Shown: in pieces, positions 17,319 to 24,665 of the stretch | How the letters are laid out: each line of letters begins with the position of its first letter | How positions within the stretch are numbered: the first letter of the stretch is position 1 | Source: Pseudomonadota bacterium | GTDB lineage: Bacteria; Pseudomonadota; Alphaproteobacteria; Caulobacterales; Caulobacteraceae | DNA length: 42,601 nt | Reading direction: 5' to 3' | NCBI GenBank assembly: GCA_021808285.1 | Contig: JAKBBV010000021.1 | Coordinates: 1 to 42,601, forward strand | Notes under the pieces: generated by a model | Databases searched by the model: none | Seen by the model: the letters and a program-made list of their open reading frames with translations, nothing else | Told to the model about the DNA's origin: nothing | Position numbers and translations under genes: made by a program

Positions 17319-18005
17319 TCAGATTTCGATTGGGCGGTCGGAGTGGGAGGACCTATGCGGCCCCGATTGGGGGAAGTGAGTTTTGAGCGCGTCGCCGCAA
17401 ATCTCCACCGCCTGGATGATCCCCCTGGTGGGGTCGTGGCCGGCCCGCATCTCACGGGCTATGGCCTCCGCCGCCTGCCGCCACACCGTCTCTCCGACCT
17501 TGTCGTGTATCGCCCGCTCCGCTTCGATGCGCACCTGACGGTCCTCAAGAGCGACAAAGATCAGCACCCCTGTAGCGCTGCCTTGCGCCCTGGCGCTGAG
17601 GGCGGCGAACTGCTGGCGAGCGGCGCGGTCCACGCGGTGCCGTTTGAGTGTGGAGGGGGTCAGGACCCGCCGCACCGGGGTGATCTCGACGATCAGGAAG
17701 ACGACCACGAACAGCACCGCCTGCACGATCGCGAAAACGCCGAAGCCCAGCCCGGTCTCGCCGATCGCGCCGCCGGCCTGAGCCGCAGTCCACATGTGCG
17801 TGCCGTCGCCGGACAGCAGGGCGCCCAGGCCGCCAGCGAAGGCGAGGGGCGGCAGGACCAGTGCGACTGCGGCGGCATAGGCCAGCGCCACATCGGGGTA
17901 GTGCGACACCTCCCTGGATAGAACCACCAGAACCTCCCCGGAGGTTCCCTCCTCGGCTGCGTGCACCGCCGCGGCGATGCGGTCCTCGTCGATCGCGCTC
18001 AGCAT
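17319..18005 (-). CDS. TPM domain-containing membrane protein
   Basis: The product is 228 aa. A TPM (TPM_phosphatase) domain is split around two membrane segments at about residues 40-58 and 77-97. The N-terminal GTSGEVLVVLSREV and the late ATGVLIFVALEDRQVRIEAERAI are the typical TPM strands. The start at 18005 follows the upstream stop by a single base (TGAGATG), indicating coupling. It is the third gene of a lemA-TPM-TPM operon, a common bacterial set with a proposed envelope-maintenance role and no proven reaction. Confidence 0.8.
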   Translation of the reverse strand: MLSAIDEDRIAAAVHAAEEGTSGEVLVVLSREVSHYPDVALAYAAAVALVLPPLAFAGGLGALLSGDGTHMWTAAQAGGAIGETGLGFGVFAIVQAVLFVVVFLIVEITPVRRVLTPSTLKRHRVDRAARQQFAALSARAQGSATGVLIFVALEDRQVRIEAERAIHDKVGETVWRQAAEAIAREMRAGHDPTRGIIQAVEICGDALKTHFPQSGPHRSSHSDRPIEI

Positions 18006-18006
18006 C

Positions 18007-18813
18007 TCACCACCCCCCCGAGGCGCCGCCGCCGCCGCCCGATCCGCCGCCGCCGCTGAATCCGCCAAAACCGCCGCCGCCGAAATCGTCGTCGCGCCCG
18101 CCGCCCCAGCCGCCGCCCCACCCCCCCCCGCCGAGGAACATCAGCGGTAGGATCCACCCGCCGCCGCCGCCGCGCCGGCGGAAAACGGCGGAAAATATGA
18201 AGACGAGCAGAAGGAGCGGAACCAGGCCCCCCAGGCCGCGGCCATGATGTCCATAGACTTGGTGGAAGTTCTGATCCGCTGCGGCCGCCTTCTTCTCGGC
18301 GGCGGTGGGATCGAGCGAGAGTTGGTCCGCCAGGGCGTCCACCCCGGCTGAGACGCCCGCGGCGATGTCGCCAGTGCGGAAGGCCGGCAGCACCTTTTCC
18401 TGCAGGATCTGGCTGCAGAGGGCATCTGGCAGGATCGGTTCGAGGCCATAGCCCACCTCGATGCGGACCTTGTGCTCGCTAGGCGCCACGATCAGGATCG
18501 CGCCGTTATCGAGACCCTTCTGACCGATGCCCCAATGGCGCAGGAGCTGGTAGCCATAATCGGCGATGTCATAGCCCTGGAGACTCGGAAGGGTGACAAC
18601 CACCAGCTGACGGCTGGTCTTCGCCTCCAGTCCGGCGAGCTCGGCGTTGAGCGTCGTCTGCTGTGCGGGTGAGAGCACATGCGCGTCGTCCACCACCCGG
18701 CCGGTGAGCGGCGGGAACTGTGGCCCCGCTGGGTCGGCGGCGCCGGCGATCGGGGCGACGAAGGCCAGAACCACGGCGACGAGAAGGGCGCAGGTCCCCG
18801 CCAGCCGGGTCAT
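18007..18813 (-). CDS. TPM domain-containing exported membrane protein with Gly-rich tail (YgcG-like)
   Basis: The product is 268 aa. A signal peptide (about 1-25) is followed by a TPM domain (about 37-165; GRVVDDAHVLSP, RQLVVVTLPSLQGYDI, NGAILIVAPSEHKVRIEVGYGLE), then a TM helix (about 197-212) and a tail made almost wholly of Gly with Trp, Phe and Asp (about 215-268). This is the standard YgcG/TPM architecture. The ATG overlaps the lemA stop by 4 nt. The tail is encoded by G-rich sequence including an uninterrupted run of nine G on the coding strand (18121-18129). Confidence 0.87.
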   Translation of the reverse strand: MTRLAGTCALLVAVVLAFVAPIAGAADPAGPQFPPLTGRVVDDAHVLSPAQQTTLNAELAGLEAKTSRQLVVVTLPSLQGYDIADYGYQLLRHWGIGQKGLDNGAILIVAPSEHKVRIEVGYGLEPILPDALCSQILQEKVLPAFRTGDIAAGVSAGVDALADQLSLDPTAAEKKAAAADQNFHQVYGHHGRGLGGLVPLLLLVFIFSAVFRRRGGGGGWILPLMFLGGGGWGGGWGGGRDDDFGGGGFGGFSGGGGSGGGGGASGGW

Positions 18814-19475
18814 CGGGGCGTCGATCCCGCCGACGACCCAGGTGGGGACGACCCCGGACTTGCGGTCGGCGTCGAGTCGAAGCTGACCACGGGCGCCGAC
18901 TGCGCCGAGTCCGAGGCTTGGAAGAGGGCCATGGGCTTTTCCGACTTGTACAGGGTCGAGGCCCAGAACACCGTCGGGAAGACCCTCAGGGTGGTGTTAT
19001 ACTGCTGGACCGCCTGATTGTAGTCGCGCCGGGCGATGGCGATCCGGTTCTCCGTCCCCTCGATTTGCGCCTGTAGGGCCAGGAAGTTCTCGTTCGACTT
19101 CAGGTCCGGATAGCGTTCGCTGATCACCATCAATCGCCCCAAGGCCCCGCCGAGCTGGGACTGGGACTGCTCGAAGCGTTGGAAGGCGGCGGGATTGGTC
19201 AGCGTGGAGGCATCCACGTGCACCTGCGTGGCGCTGGCGCGGGCCCGGGTCACATCGTCGAGGACCCCGCGCTCCTGGGCGGCATAACCCTTCACCGTCG
19301 CGACGAGATTGGGAATGAGGTCGGCGCGACGCTGATAGGCGGTTTGTACGTCGGCCCACTTGGCCTTCGCGGCCTCCTCCTGGGTTGGAATGGCGTTGAT
19401 GCCGCAGCCCGCCAGGCCGGCGGCGGCCAGCGCGATGACGGCCGTGCGCGTCAGAAGTCGTGAAGTCGAGGCCAC
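18810..19475 (-). CDS. LemA family lipoprotein
   Basis: The product is 221 aa. The N-terminus has an LAGC lipobox (Cys about 24), so this LemA protein is probably lipidated and not held by a TM helix as in many homologues. The helical LemA core is clear: WADVQTAYQRRADLIPNLVATVKGYA, then RLMVISERYPDLKSNENFLALQAQIEGTENRIAIARRDYN and FPTVFWA. The C-terminal 30 residues are Ser/Pro-rich. It is the first gene of the lemA-TPM-TPM operon (4-nt overlap with the next gene). Its function is thought to lie in envelope homeostasis, without a defined biochemical role. Confidence 0.9.
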   Translation of the reverse strand: MASTSRLLTRTAVIALAAAGLAGCGINAIPTQEEAAKAKWADVQTAYQRRADLIPNLVATVKGYAAQERGVLDDVTRARASATQVHVDASTLTNPAAFQRFEQSQSQLGGALGRLMVISERYPDLKSNENFLALQAQIEGTENRIAIARRDYNQAVQQYNTTLRVFPTVFWASTLYKSEKPMALFQASDSAQSAPVVSFDSTPTASPGSSPPGSSAGSTPR

Positions 19476-19578
19476 GTCCTGCTCCCCTTTGATTGGACCG
19501 CAAGGCGGCCCCGTCCGGATAAGAGATGTAGGCCCGCCGCCCGGCCCGCGCCAGGGCCTCTGATCGGCCCCCGACCGA

Positions 19579-19594
19579 CCCCCCGATCAGGGGG
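19579..19594. other. Short G/C hairpin in the lemA / amidohydrolase divergent gap
   Basis: CCCCC and GGGGG arms around GATCA form a compact hairpin in the 206-bp gap between the divergent lemA and amidohydrolase genes. A similar C-run/G-run hairpin occurs near 20945-20962. Both look like common spacer hairpins; no function is evident. Confidence 0.3.
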
Positions 19595-19681
19595 AGAGGG
19601 ACGGCTTGACCGGGCCTGCCCCGTGGCGCTCTCTCCGCTCGCAGCGGCGTTCAGGGCGCGCGAGGAATGCGGGGAGAAGTC

Positions 19682-20926
19682 ATGTCGAGGATACTCGTTC
19701 GCCGGGCCAGGGTGTTCGACGGCTGGAGCCCAGAGCTGATCGAGGACTGCGATATCCTCATTGTCGATGGGGTCATCACCGAGATGTCCCAGACCCCGCT
19801 ACCGGCGATCGGCGGGGTGGAGGCGGTGGAGGCGAACGGCCGCGTGCTCATGCCCGGTCTGATCGATGCCCATGTGCATGTCTATGCGGCGAGCGTGAAC
19901 CTCATGAAGGTAGTGCGCTGGCCCTCTACCTATACCGCCCACTTCGCGGCCCAGTTCATGGAGGCCAATCTGCGGCGCGGCTTCACCTCGATCCGCGACA
20001 TGGGCGGGGGAGATGTAGGGCTGGCCAACGCCCTGAAGGATGGCCTCGTCGTGGGTCCGCGTCTGTTCTATGGCGGCCGGGTCATCAGCCAGACCGGCGG
20101 CCACGGCGATATGCGGCCAGGCGATGGTGAGTTCGACGCTTTCGAAAGTTGCGCCTGCTCCTGTCACGCCGACAGCTTCGCCGTGGTCGCCGACGGGGTC
20201 GACGCCGTGCGCCGGGCCGTGCGCGAGGAGCTTCGCCGGGGAGCCGCGCATATCAAAATCATGGGATCGGGCGGCGTCGCCTCGCCCACCGATCCGCTGG
20301 ACCGCTGCCAGTATTCCGATGCCGAGATCACCGCCGCGGTGGAGGAGGCGACGCGCATGGGAAAATATGTGGCGGCTCACTGCCATCCCACCGAGGCGGT
20401 GCGCCGCTGTGTCGAGCTGGGCGTGCGCACCATTGAACACGCGACGCTTATCGACGACGCCACTGCCGCGTTCATGGCCGAACGCGGCGCTTTCGCCGTC
20501 CCCACCATGGCTACCATTTTCGCCCTTCTCGACCAGGGAGCCGCACTCGGCCTGCCGTCGGCCAGTCTGGAGAAGCTCAAGGTGGTGGGCGACAAGGCGC
20601 TGGAGAGCCTCGCCATCCTGAAGCGCGCCGGCGTGAAGATGGGCTATGGCACCGACCTTCTGGGCGCCCTTCACCCGCGCCAATTATCGGAGTTCGAATT
20701 GCGCGGCCGGGTTCTTGACCCGATCGACACTCTGCGCGCCGCCTGCGCGGTTAATGCCGAGATGATCGGGCAGGCTGGACGCCTAGGCTGCGTCAAGCCA
20801 GGCGCCCTAGCCGACCTCCTGCTCCTCGACGGCGATCCTTTGACCGATCCTTCGGTCCTCTCCGGCGAGGGCGAACGCATCGCTGGCGTCATGCTCGCCG
20901 GCCGCTGGGTAAAGAGCAGCTTCTAA
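19682..20926 (+). CDS. Metal-dependent amidohydrolase family protein (Xaa-dipeptidase/imidazolonepropionase-like)
   Basis: The product is 414 aa. Binuclear amidohydrolase landmarks are complete: HVH (H64, H66) after PGLIDA, a probable carboxylated lysine in HIKIMGSGG (K192), HCH (H233, H235), IEHATLID (H253) and YGTDLLG (D325). The final PGALADLLLLDGDPL is the typical return to the N-terminal beta domain. The family hydrolyses dipeptides (Xaa-Arg/Lys, prolidase-like) or cyclic amides; the exact substrate is open. There is no signal peptide, so it is cytoplasmic. The start at 19682 has GGGGAGAAG upstream. It is transcribed alone, followed by a 358-bp gap with hairpins and the receptor promoter. 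Confidence 0.88.
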   Translation: MSRILVRRARVFDGWSPELIEDCDILIVDGVITEMSQTPLPAIGGVEAVEANGRVLMPGLIDAHVHVYAASVNLMKVVRWPSTYTAHFAAQFMEANLRRGFTSIRDMGGGDVGLANALKDGLVVGPRLFYGGRVISQTGGHGDMRPGDGEFDAFESCACSCHADSFAVVADGVDAVRRAVREELRRGAAHIKIMGSGGVASPTDPLDRCQYSDAEITAAVEEATRMGKYVAAHCHPTEAVRRCVELGVRTIEHATLIDDATAAFMAERGAFAVPTMATIFALLDQGAALGLPSASLEKLKVVGDKALESLAILKRAGVKMGYGTDLLGALHPRQLSEFELRGRVLDPIDTLRAACAVNAEMIGQAGRLGCVKPGALADLLLLDGDPLTDPSVLSGEGERIAGVMLAGRWVKSSF

Positions 20927-20944
20927 GGCCCGCTCCATCTCGGC

Positions 20945-20962
20945 CCCCCATCGCGATAGGGG
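20945..20962 (+). terminator. Hairpin after the amidohydrolase gene
   Basis: C-run and G-run arms around ATCGCGAT form a stable stem with one bulge, 18 nt after the amidohydrolase stop. It could terminate that transcript, but there is no T-run. Confidence 0.35.
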
Positions 20963-20981
20963 AGGGGAGCGAGGACTGCGA

Positions 20982-21015
20982 TCGAGGAGCACCCCCCATC
21001 GAAATCGCTCCTCGA
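20982..21015. repeat. Perfect 9-bp inverted repeat upstream of the TonB receptor
   Basis: TCGAGGAGC (20982-20990) and GCTCCTCGA (21007-21015) are perfect inverted copies around a 16-nt spacer. They may be a terminator for the amidohydrolase gene or a binding site. They lie 115 bp before the Pho-box-like array. Confidence 0.45.
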
Positions 21016-21129
21016 CCCTGACCCGTCCTGAGGTTCTGTGGGGTGCCTAACCTGACGCTTCTCCGCTCCTTCGGAGCTGTTCGTTCATTCTGCGATGCCG
21101 GCCACCGCTTCGCAGGTGACGCGCGGGGC

Positions 21130-21180
21130 CTGTCATAGAAACGTCGCGCAAGCTTCATCTAAGCGTCGCCCAAACGTCGC
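21130..21180 (+). promoter_or_regulatory. Tandem Pho-box-like array (five half-sites, 11-bp period)
   Basis: Five 7-base units start at 21130, 21141, 21152, 21163 and 21174: CTGTCAT, ACGTCGC, GCTTCAT, GCGTCGC, ACGTCGC. The 4-base spacers between them are AGAA, GCAA, CTAA and CCAA. A 7+4 direct repeat with exact 11-bp spacing is the layout of PhoB boxes (consensus CTGTCAT-N4-CTGTCAT), and the first unit is a perfect match; the other units match only the core. PhoB-family response regulators bind head-to-tail at such sites. The array lies about 100 bp before the TonB-dependent receptor start, so phosphate-starvation control of that receptor is the natural inference. Confidence 0.6.
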
Positions 21181-21284
21181 GGACATGAAACATGGCCGCC
21201 GTAACCGCTCCCCCAACGTGATCGTCGGCGAGTCCCGCCCGGCGACAGCTTTCCGACCCGCCGGGTCTTACGGGGAACATACGC

Positions 21285-23669
21285 ATGCACGGTCTCTCGT
21301 CTCGCGCCCGCCTCAAGGGCTGGTCATCTCCGCTCGTTCTGCTGGCTGCCTCATTCGCGGCGACCTCCGCTGCTGCGGCGGTCAGCGCTTCGGACGCCGC
21401 CGCGGACGCCGCAGGGGACTCGACCACGGTGAGCCAGGTACTGGTCACGGCGAAGCCCGCTGTGGGGACGCAGGCGATCGCGCCAGAACAGGTGTTCGCC
21501 GCGCCCCAGACGGTGCGGGTGATCGACAAGGCGCAGCTCGACACGCTCCCGCCCGTCGGCGGAGCCGGCCAGGCTTTCAGCCTCACTCCGGGCGCCTATG
21601 TGAACGGCTACGGCGCCACGGGCGCCACCAAATACACCATCGCGCTGGACGGCATCGGCCAGGGTTGGGGCGGCTATGGAGGATATACTGGCGGCGCCTC
21701 GCTGATGATCACCATGGACGGCGTGCCGATCGTCGATCCGGTGACCGGGCTCTGGGCCTCGGCCTCGCTGCCAGCCCTGTCCCTTTTCCAGTCTGAGAAT
21801 GTGACCTATGGCCCTGGCAGCGCCGCTGACCGCTGGTACGACAATATCGGCGGCGCGGTGGATTTCACCCCGCTTCAACCCACCACCGCGCCCGGCGGAT
21901 CCATCGCCCTCACCTATGGCTCCTTTAGTCAGCAACAGCTCGATTTCTCGCTTCAGACCGGCGAGCACGCCGGTTGGGCGACGGTCATCGCCGGCAGCTT
22001 CGACCAGGGCAACAGCTATCGGGTGGGCCCGGACGGTTTCTCCAATCCGGCCAGCGACTACGCCCTGTATTTCAAGACCGTGAAGACCTTCGCCAAGGGT
22101 GATTTCAGCCTCGGCGGCTATTACGCCAATTCGGAGGGCTACCGGCCGCAGGTGATCCCGACCACGGCCAACCCGAACATCACCATGAACGGCCTCACTG
22201 CGGCGGGAACGCCGATCCCGGGCACGCTCTACAGCCAGCAGACCAGCGGCTTCTATTCGTCGCTCGCCTATGACAACTACGAGAAATTTGACCTTAACCA
22301 GATGGTCATGCTCGACAGCAAGCTGAACGTGGCGCTGGACGACACGACCTCCTTGCACAACCTCGCCTACTACGTCCTCGAGAACCGCCAGCACAACCGC
22401 ATGTTCGACGTCTTCCCCTCGGACGCGGCCAACCAGTACGAGCACAACGACCCGCACACCTGGTGGTTCGGCGACAAGATCAACGCCACCAAAACCTTCG
22501 CCCTGAACACCCTCGATGTAGGCGCCTCCATCCAGGACTCGCTCTACAACACCAAGAACGCATTCTATAATCCAGCCGACGGCGGCAGCCAGCTTCAGCC
22601 GAACGCGAAGTACCGCAGCGGCTACTTCTCGCAGATCGATACCGCGGTTTACATTCAGGACGACTTCCGCCCGATCCCGAACCTGCTCTTGCGTCCGAGC
22701 GTGCGCATGGCCAGCTTCTGGATCAATTACAGCGACGGCTCACAGGCAGATTTCCCCGGCGCCACCGGGACCGACCAGGGGGCCATCGGCAACGGCCTCC
22801 CGGCCCGACAGAGCCGCAGCTTCACCCGTCCCGAATTCTCATTCGAGACCAACTATACGCCGCTGCATTGGCTCAGCCTTTATGCGAGTTATGAGGAGGC
22901 GTATAAGACGCCTCAGGTGGGCGGCGGCGGCGGCCTCTATCAGAGCATCCCCTCGCAATATGCCGATCTCGCCTTGGCGCAGGAGTCCCAGGCCGGGTTC
23001 AAGGTTCTGTTCGACGCGCCCCAGTATGGCCTGGGTCACTTCGACTTCGGCGCCAACTACTTCTATCTGCGCTATAGCAAGCAGACCATCACCACGACCA
23101 ACGCCATCGGCAACGCCATCACCGCCTTCGGCACCTCCGATAATGAAGGCGTCAATATCTTCGCGGACGATAACCCGATCGCTGATCTGCACATGTTCGC
23201 CAATGCGAGTTTCGTGCATGCGATCTACTCGAACTATTTCACCGGAAGCCTGACCGCGCCGCTCAGCTATAACGGCAGCCACGTGCCCTACACGCCGGTT
23301 GCGACTCTTAATATCGGCGCGGATTATCGCTGGGCTGTGGGCAGCGACATCATCGATCCCTATATCCTGTATCAGTACACGGGATCCCAATACATCTTCA
23401 ACAATGTCACCGGCGCTCCAAGCAGTCAGGAGCTAGGCGGTTACGGAGTGCTCAATATCGGCGTGAAATTCAACGTTCCGGTGCGGGTGTTCAGTGCTCC
23501 GAGACTCCTTACCTTGTCGATCAACGTCGATAACCTCACCAACAACATGTATAACAGCTACCTATTTATCAGCAGCGGCGGATATTTCGGCACCCCGACA
23601 GGCGGCTACGGCCTGGCCTATCCTGGCGCCCCCCGGACCATCTACGGCTCCATCGCCATGAAGTTCTGA
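21285..23669 (+). CDS. TonB-dependent receptor
   Basis: The product is 794 aa. The signal peptide is residues 1-27 or so, then a TonB-box-like VSQVLVTAK, a plug domain (about 60-190; TVRVIDKAQLDTLPP, MDGVPIVDP, VTYGPGSAADRWYDNIGGAVDF) and a 22-strand-type beta-barrel with alternating aromatic strands ending in the C-terminal Phe of YGSIAMKF. It should import a scarce ligand across the outer membrane using TonB-ExbBD energy. The plug has an unusual Gly/Tyr-rich stretch (GQGWGGYGGYTGG). The Pho-box-like array upstream suggests a phosphorus-containing ligand, which is inference. A GGGGA ribosome site precedes the ATG. No transporter or enzyme partner is co-transcribed. Confidence 0.92.
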   Translation: MHGLSSRARLKGWSSPLVLLAASFAATSAAAAVSASDAAADAAGDSTTVSQVLVTAKPAVGTQAIAPEQVFAAPQTVRVIDKAQLDTLPPVGGAGQAFSLTPGAYVNGYGATGATKYTIALDGIGQGWGGYGGYTGGASLMITMDGVPIVDPVTGLWASASLPALSLFQSENVTYGPGSAADRWYDNIGGAVDFTPLQPTTAPGGSIALTYGSFSQQQLDFSLQTGEHAGWATVIAGSFDQGNSYRVGPDGFSNPASDYALYFKTVKTFAKGDFSLGGYYANSEGYRPQVIPTTANPNITMNGLTAAGTPIPGTLYSQQTSGFYSSLAYDNYEKFDLNQMVMLDSKLNVALDDTTSLHNLAYYVLENRQHNRMFDVFPSDAANQYEHNDPHTWWFGDKINATKTFALNTLDVGASIQDSLYNTKNAFYNPADGGSQLQPNAKYRSGYFSQIDTAVYIQDDFRPIPNLLLRPSVRMASFWINYSDGSQADFPGATGTDQGAIGNGLPARQSRSFTRPEFSFETNYTPLHWLSLYASYEEAYKTPQVGGGGGLYQSIPSQYADLALAQESQAGFKVLFDAPQYGLGHFDFGANYFYLRYSKQTITTTNAIGNAITAFGTSDNEGVNIFADDNPIADLHMFANASFVHAIYSNYFTGSLTAPLSYNGSHVPYTPVATLNIGADYRWAVGSDIIDPYILYQYTGSQYIFNNVTGAPSSQELGGYGVLNIGVKFNVPVRVFSAPRLLTLSINVDNLTNNMYNSYLFISSGGYFGTPTGGYGLAYPGAPRTIYGSIAMKF

Positions 23670-23682
23670 TCGGGCGAGAACC

Positions 23683-23713
23683 TCCGACGGGGCGGGCCGA
23701 CCGGCCCGTCGGA
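23683..23713. terminator. Bidirectional hairpin terminator between receptor and one-TM gene
   Basis: TCCGACGGG (23683-23691) and CCCGTCGGA (23705-23713) are perfect 9-bp inverted arms with a GC-rich 13-nt loop that can pair further. It lies 14 nt after the receptor stop and 13 nt from the convergent gene's stop, so it can serve both. No T-run is present. Confidence 0.55.
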
Positions 23714-23725
23714 TCCGGCCGCGCT

Positions 23726-24457
23726 TCAATCGGGGGCGGGGACCCGGTCCTTCAGGACGGAGAGCGCCTGCACTCGCGGCGTTGTTTCGGGCAGGCATAC
23801 GGCGTGGGGCGCCCCCTTGAGGTCGCCGTAGCCCGGGTCGGCCTCGATGCCGAGGGTCTTGGCGATGCCTTCGCCGAAATGGGCGCCTCGCCGGATCTCG
23901 AAATCCTCGTGGCGTGCGGCTTCGACGGCGTCCAGGAGCTTGCGGCGCATGTCCGGGTCGATCGGAAGGCGCCACAGCTCCAGGATGCGGAGTCTCGTCC
24001 AGGCGTCCTGCTCGCGCAGCTCGGCCGCGCGGAATTCGCCGAAAACGGCGAACAGATTGTCGAGCTGCCTCTGCTCAAACGGCGAGAACAGGGAGAGGCG
24101 GCCGCTCGCCGTCACATTGCGCCAGCGCTCGGCGAACATGGGCACGTCGCTCGGCCGGCCCACCCAGATGGCGGACGCCGGGGCTGTCTCGTCGTCCGTC
24201 GAGGCGAAGCGGGCGTCAAGGTCATCGAGGCGCCGGGCGATACAGAGCGACTCGCCTTCCCGGACGTTCATCAGGGCGAGATCGACAGCGGCCTCCGCAC
24301 GCACGTCGCGCCGCGCTTGTTCGGCCTGATGCGCGCTGTGCAGCGCTTCGAGGCCCTGCTCCAGACTGAGCGCGATCAGAATGCCGCAGACGACGACGCT
24401 GATCTCGGACAGGAACTCGCGCCAGTTCTGTACCGGCTTCGGCTTATGAATTTCCAT
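23726..24457 (-). CDS. Single-TM protein of unknown function
   Basis: The product is 243 aa. The N-terminus HKPKPVQNWREFLSEISVV runs into one membrane segment (about 20-35, VVVCGILIALSLEQGLEAL), after which the rest is helical, charged and probably periplasmic (DLALMNVREGESLCIARRLDDLD, RWRNVTASGRLSLFSPFEQRQLDNLFAVFGEF). I recall similar HKP..W.EFL.EI..I..G..IAL..EQ proteins in Caulobacter and Sphingomonas genomes, always hypothetical. It is a lone gene convergent with the TonB receptor. About 208 bp upstream, up to the hydantoinase A start, hold nothing I can identify beyond presumed promoters. Confidence 0.7.
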   Translation of the reverse strand: MEIHKPKPVQNWREFLSEISVVVCGILIALSLEQGLEALHSAHQAEQARRDVRAEAAVDLALMNVREGESLCIARRLDDLDARFASTDDETAPASAIWVGRPSDVPMFAERWRNVTASGRLSLFSPFEQRQLDNLFAVFGEFRAAELREQDAWTRLRILELWRLPIDPDMRRKLLDAVEAARHEDFEIRRGAHFGEGIAKTLGIEADPGYGDLKGAPHAVCLPETTPRVQALSVLKDRVPAPD

Positions 24458-24665
24458 GCCCGCGTCGCCCCGGTTGCCTCGGCTACTTCCTACCAGCGTT
24501 CGCCCAGGCCGAGAACGGCGCGGCCGCCGTCATGCCGTTGCAGATCGGATCGGCCGGGGCGTGGACGCGGTCGGTCCGAGCGACTAGAGGCGGGACCATG
24601 CCTCCTTGCGCCCGGGCCCGAACCCGCCTCCAACCTTACGCCGCGGCCAGCGAGGCCGACGCCCG

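Noticed and set aside
17861-18247. Pro-rich plus-strand open frame (128 codons)
   Set aside because: It is the antisense image of the Gly-rich TPM tail.
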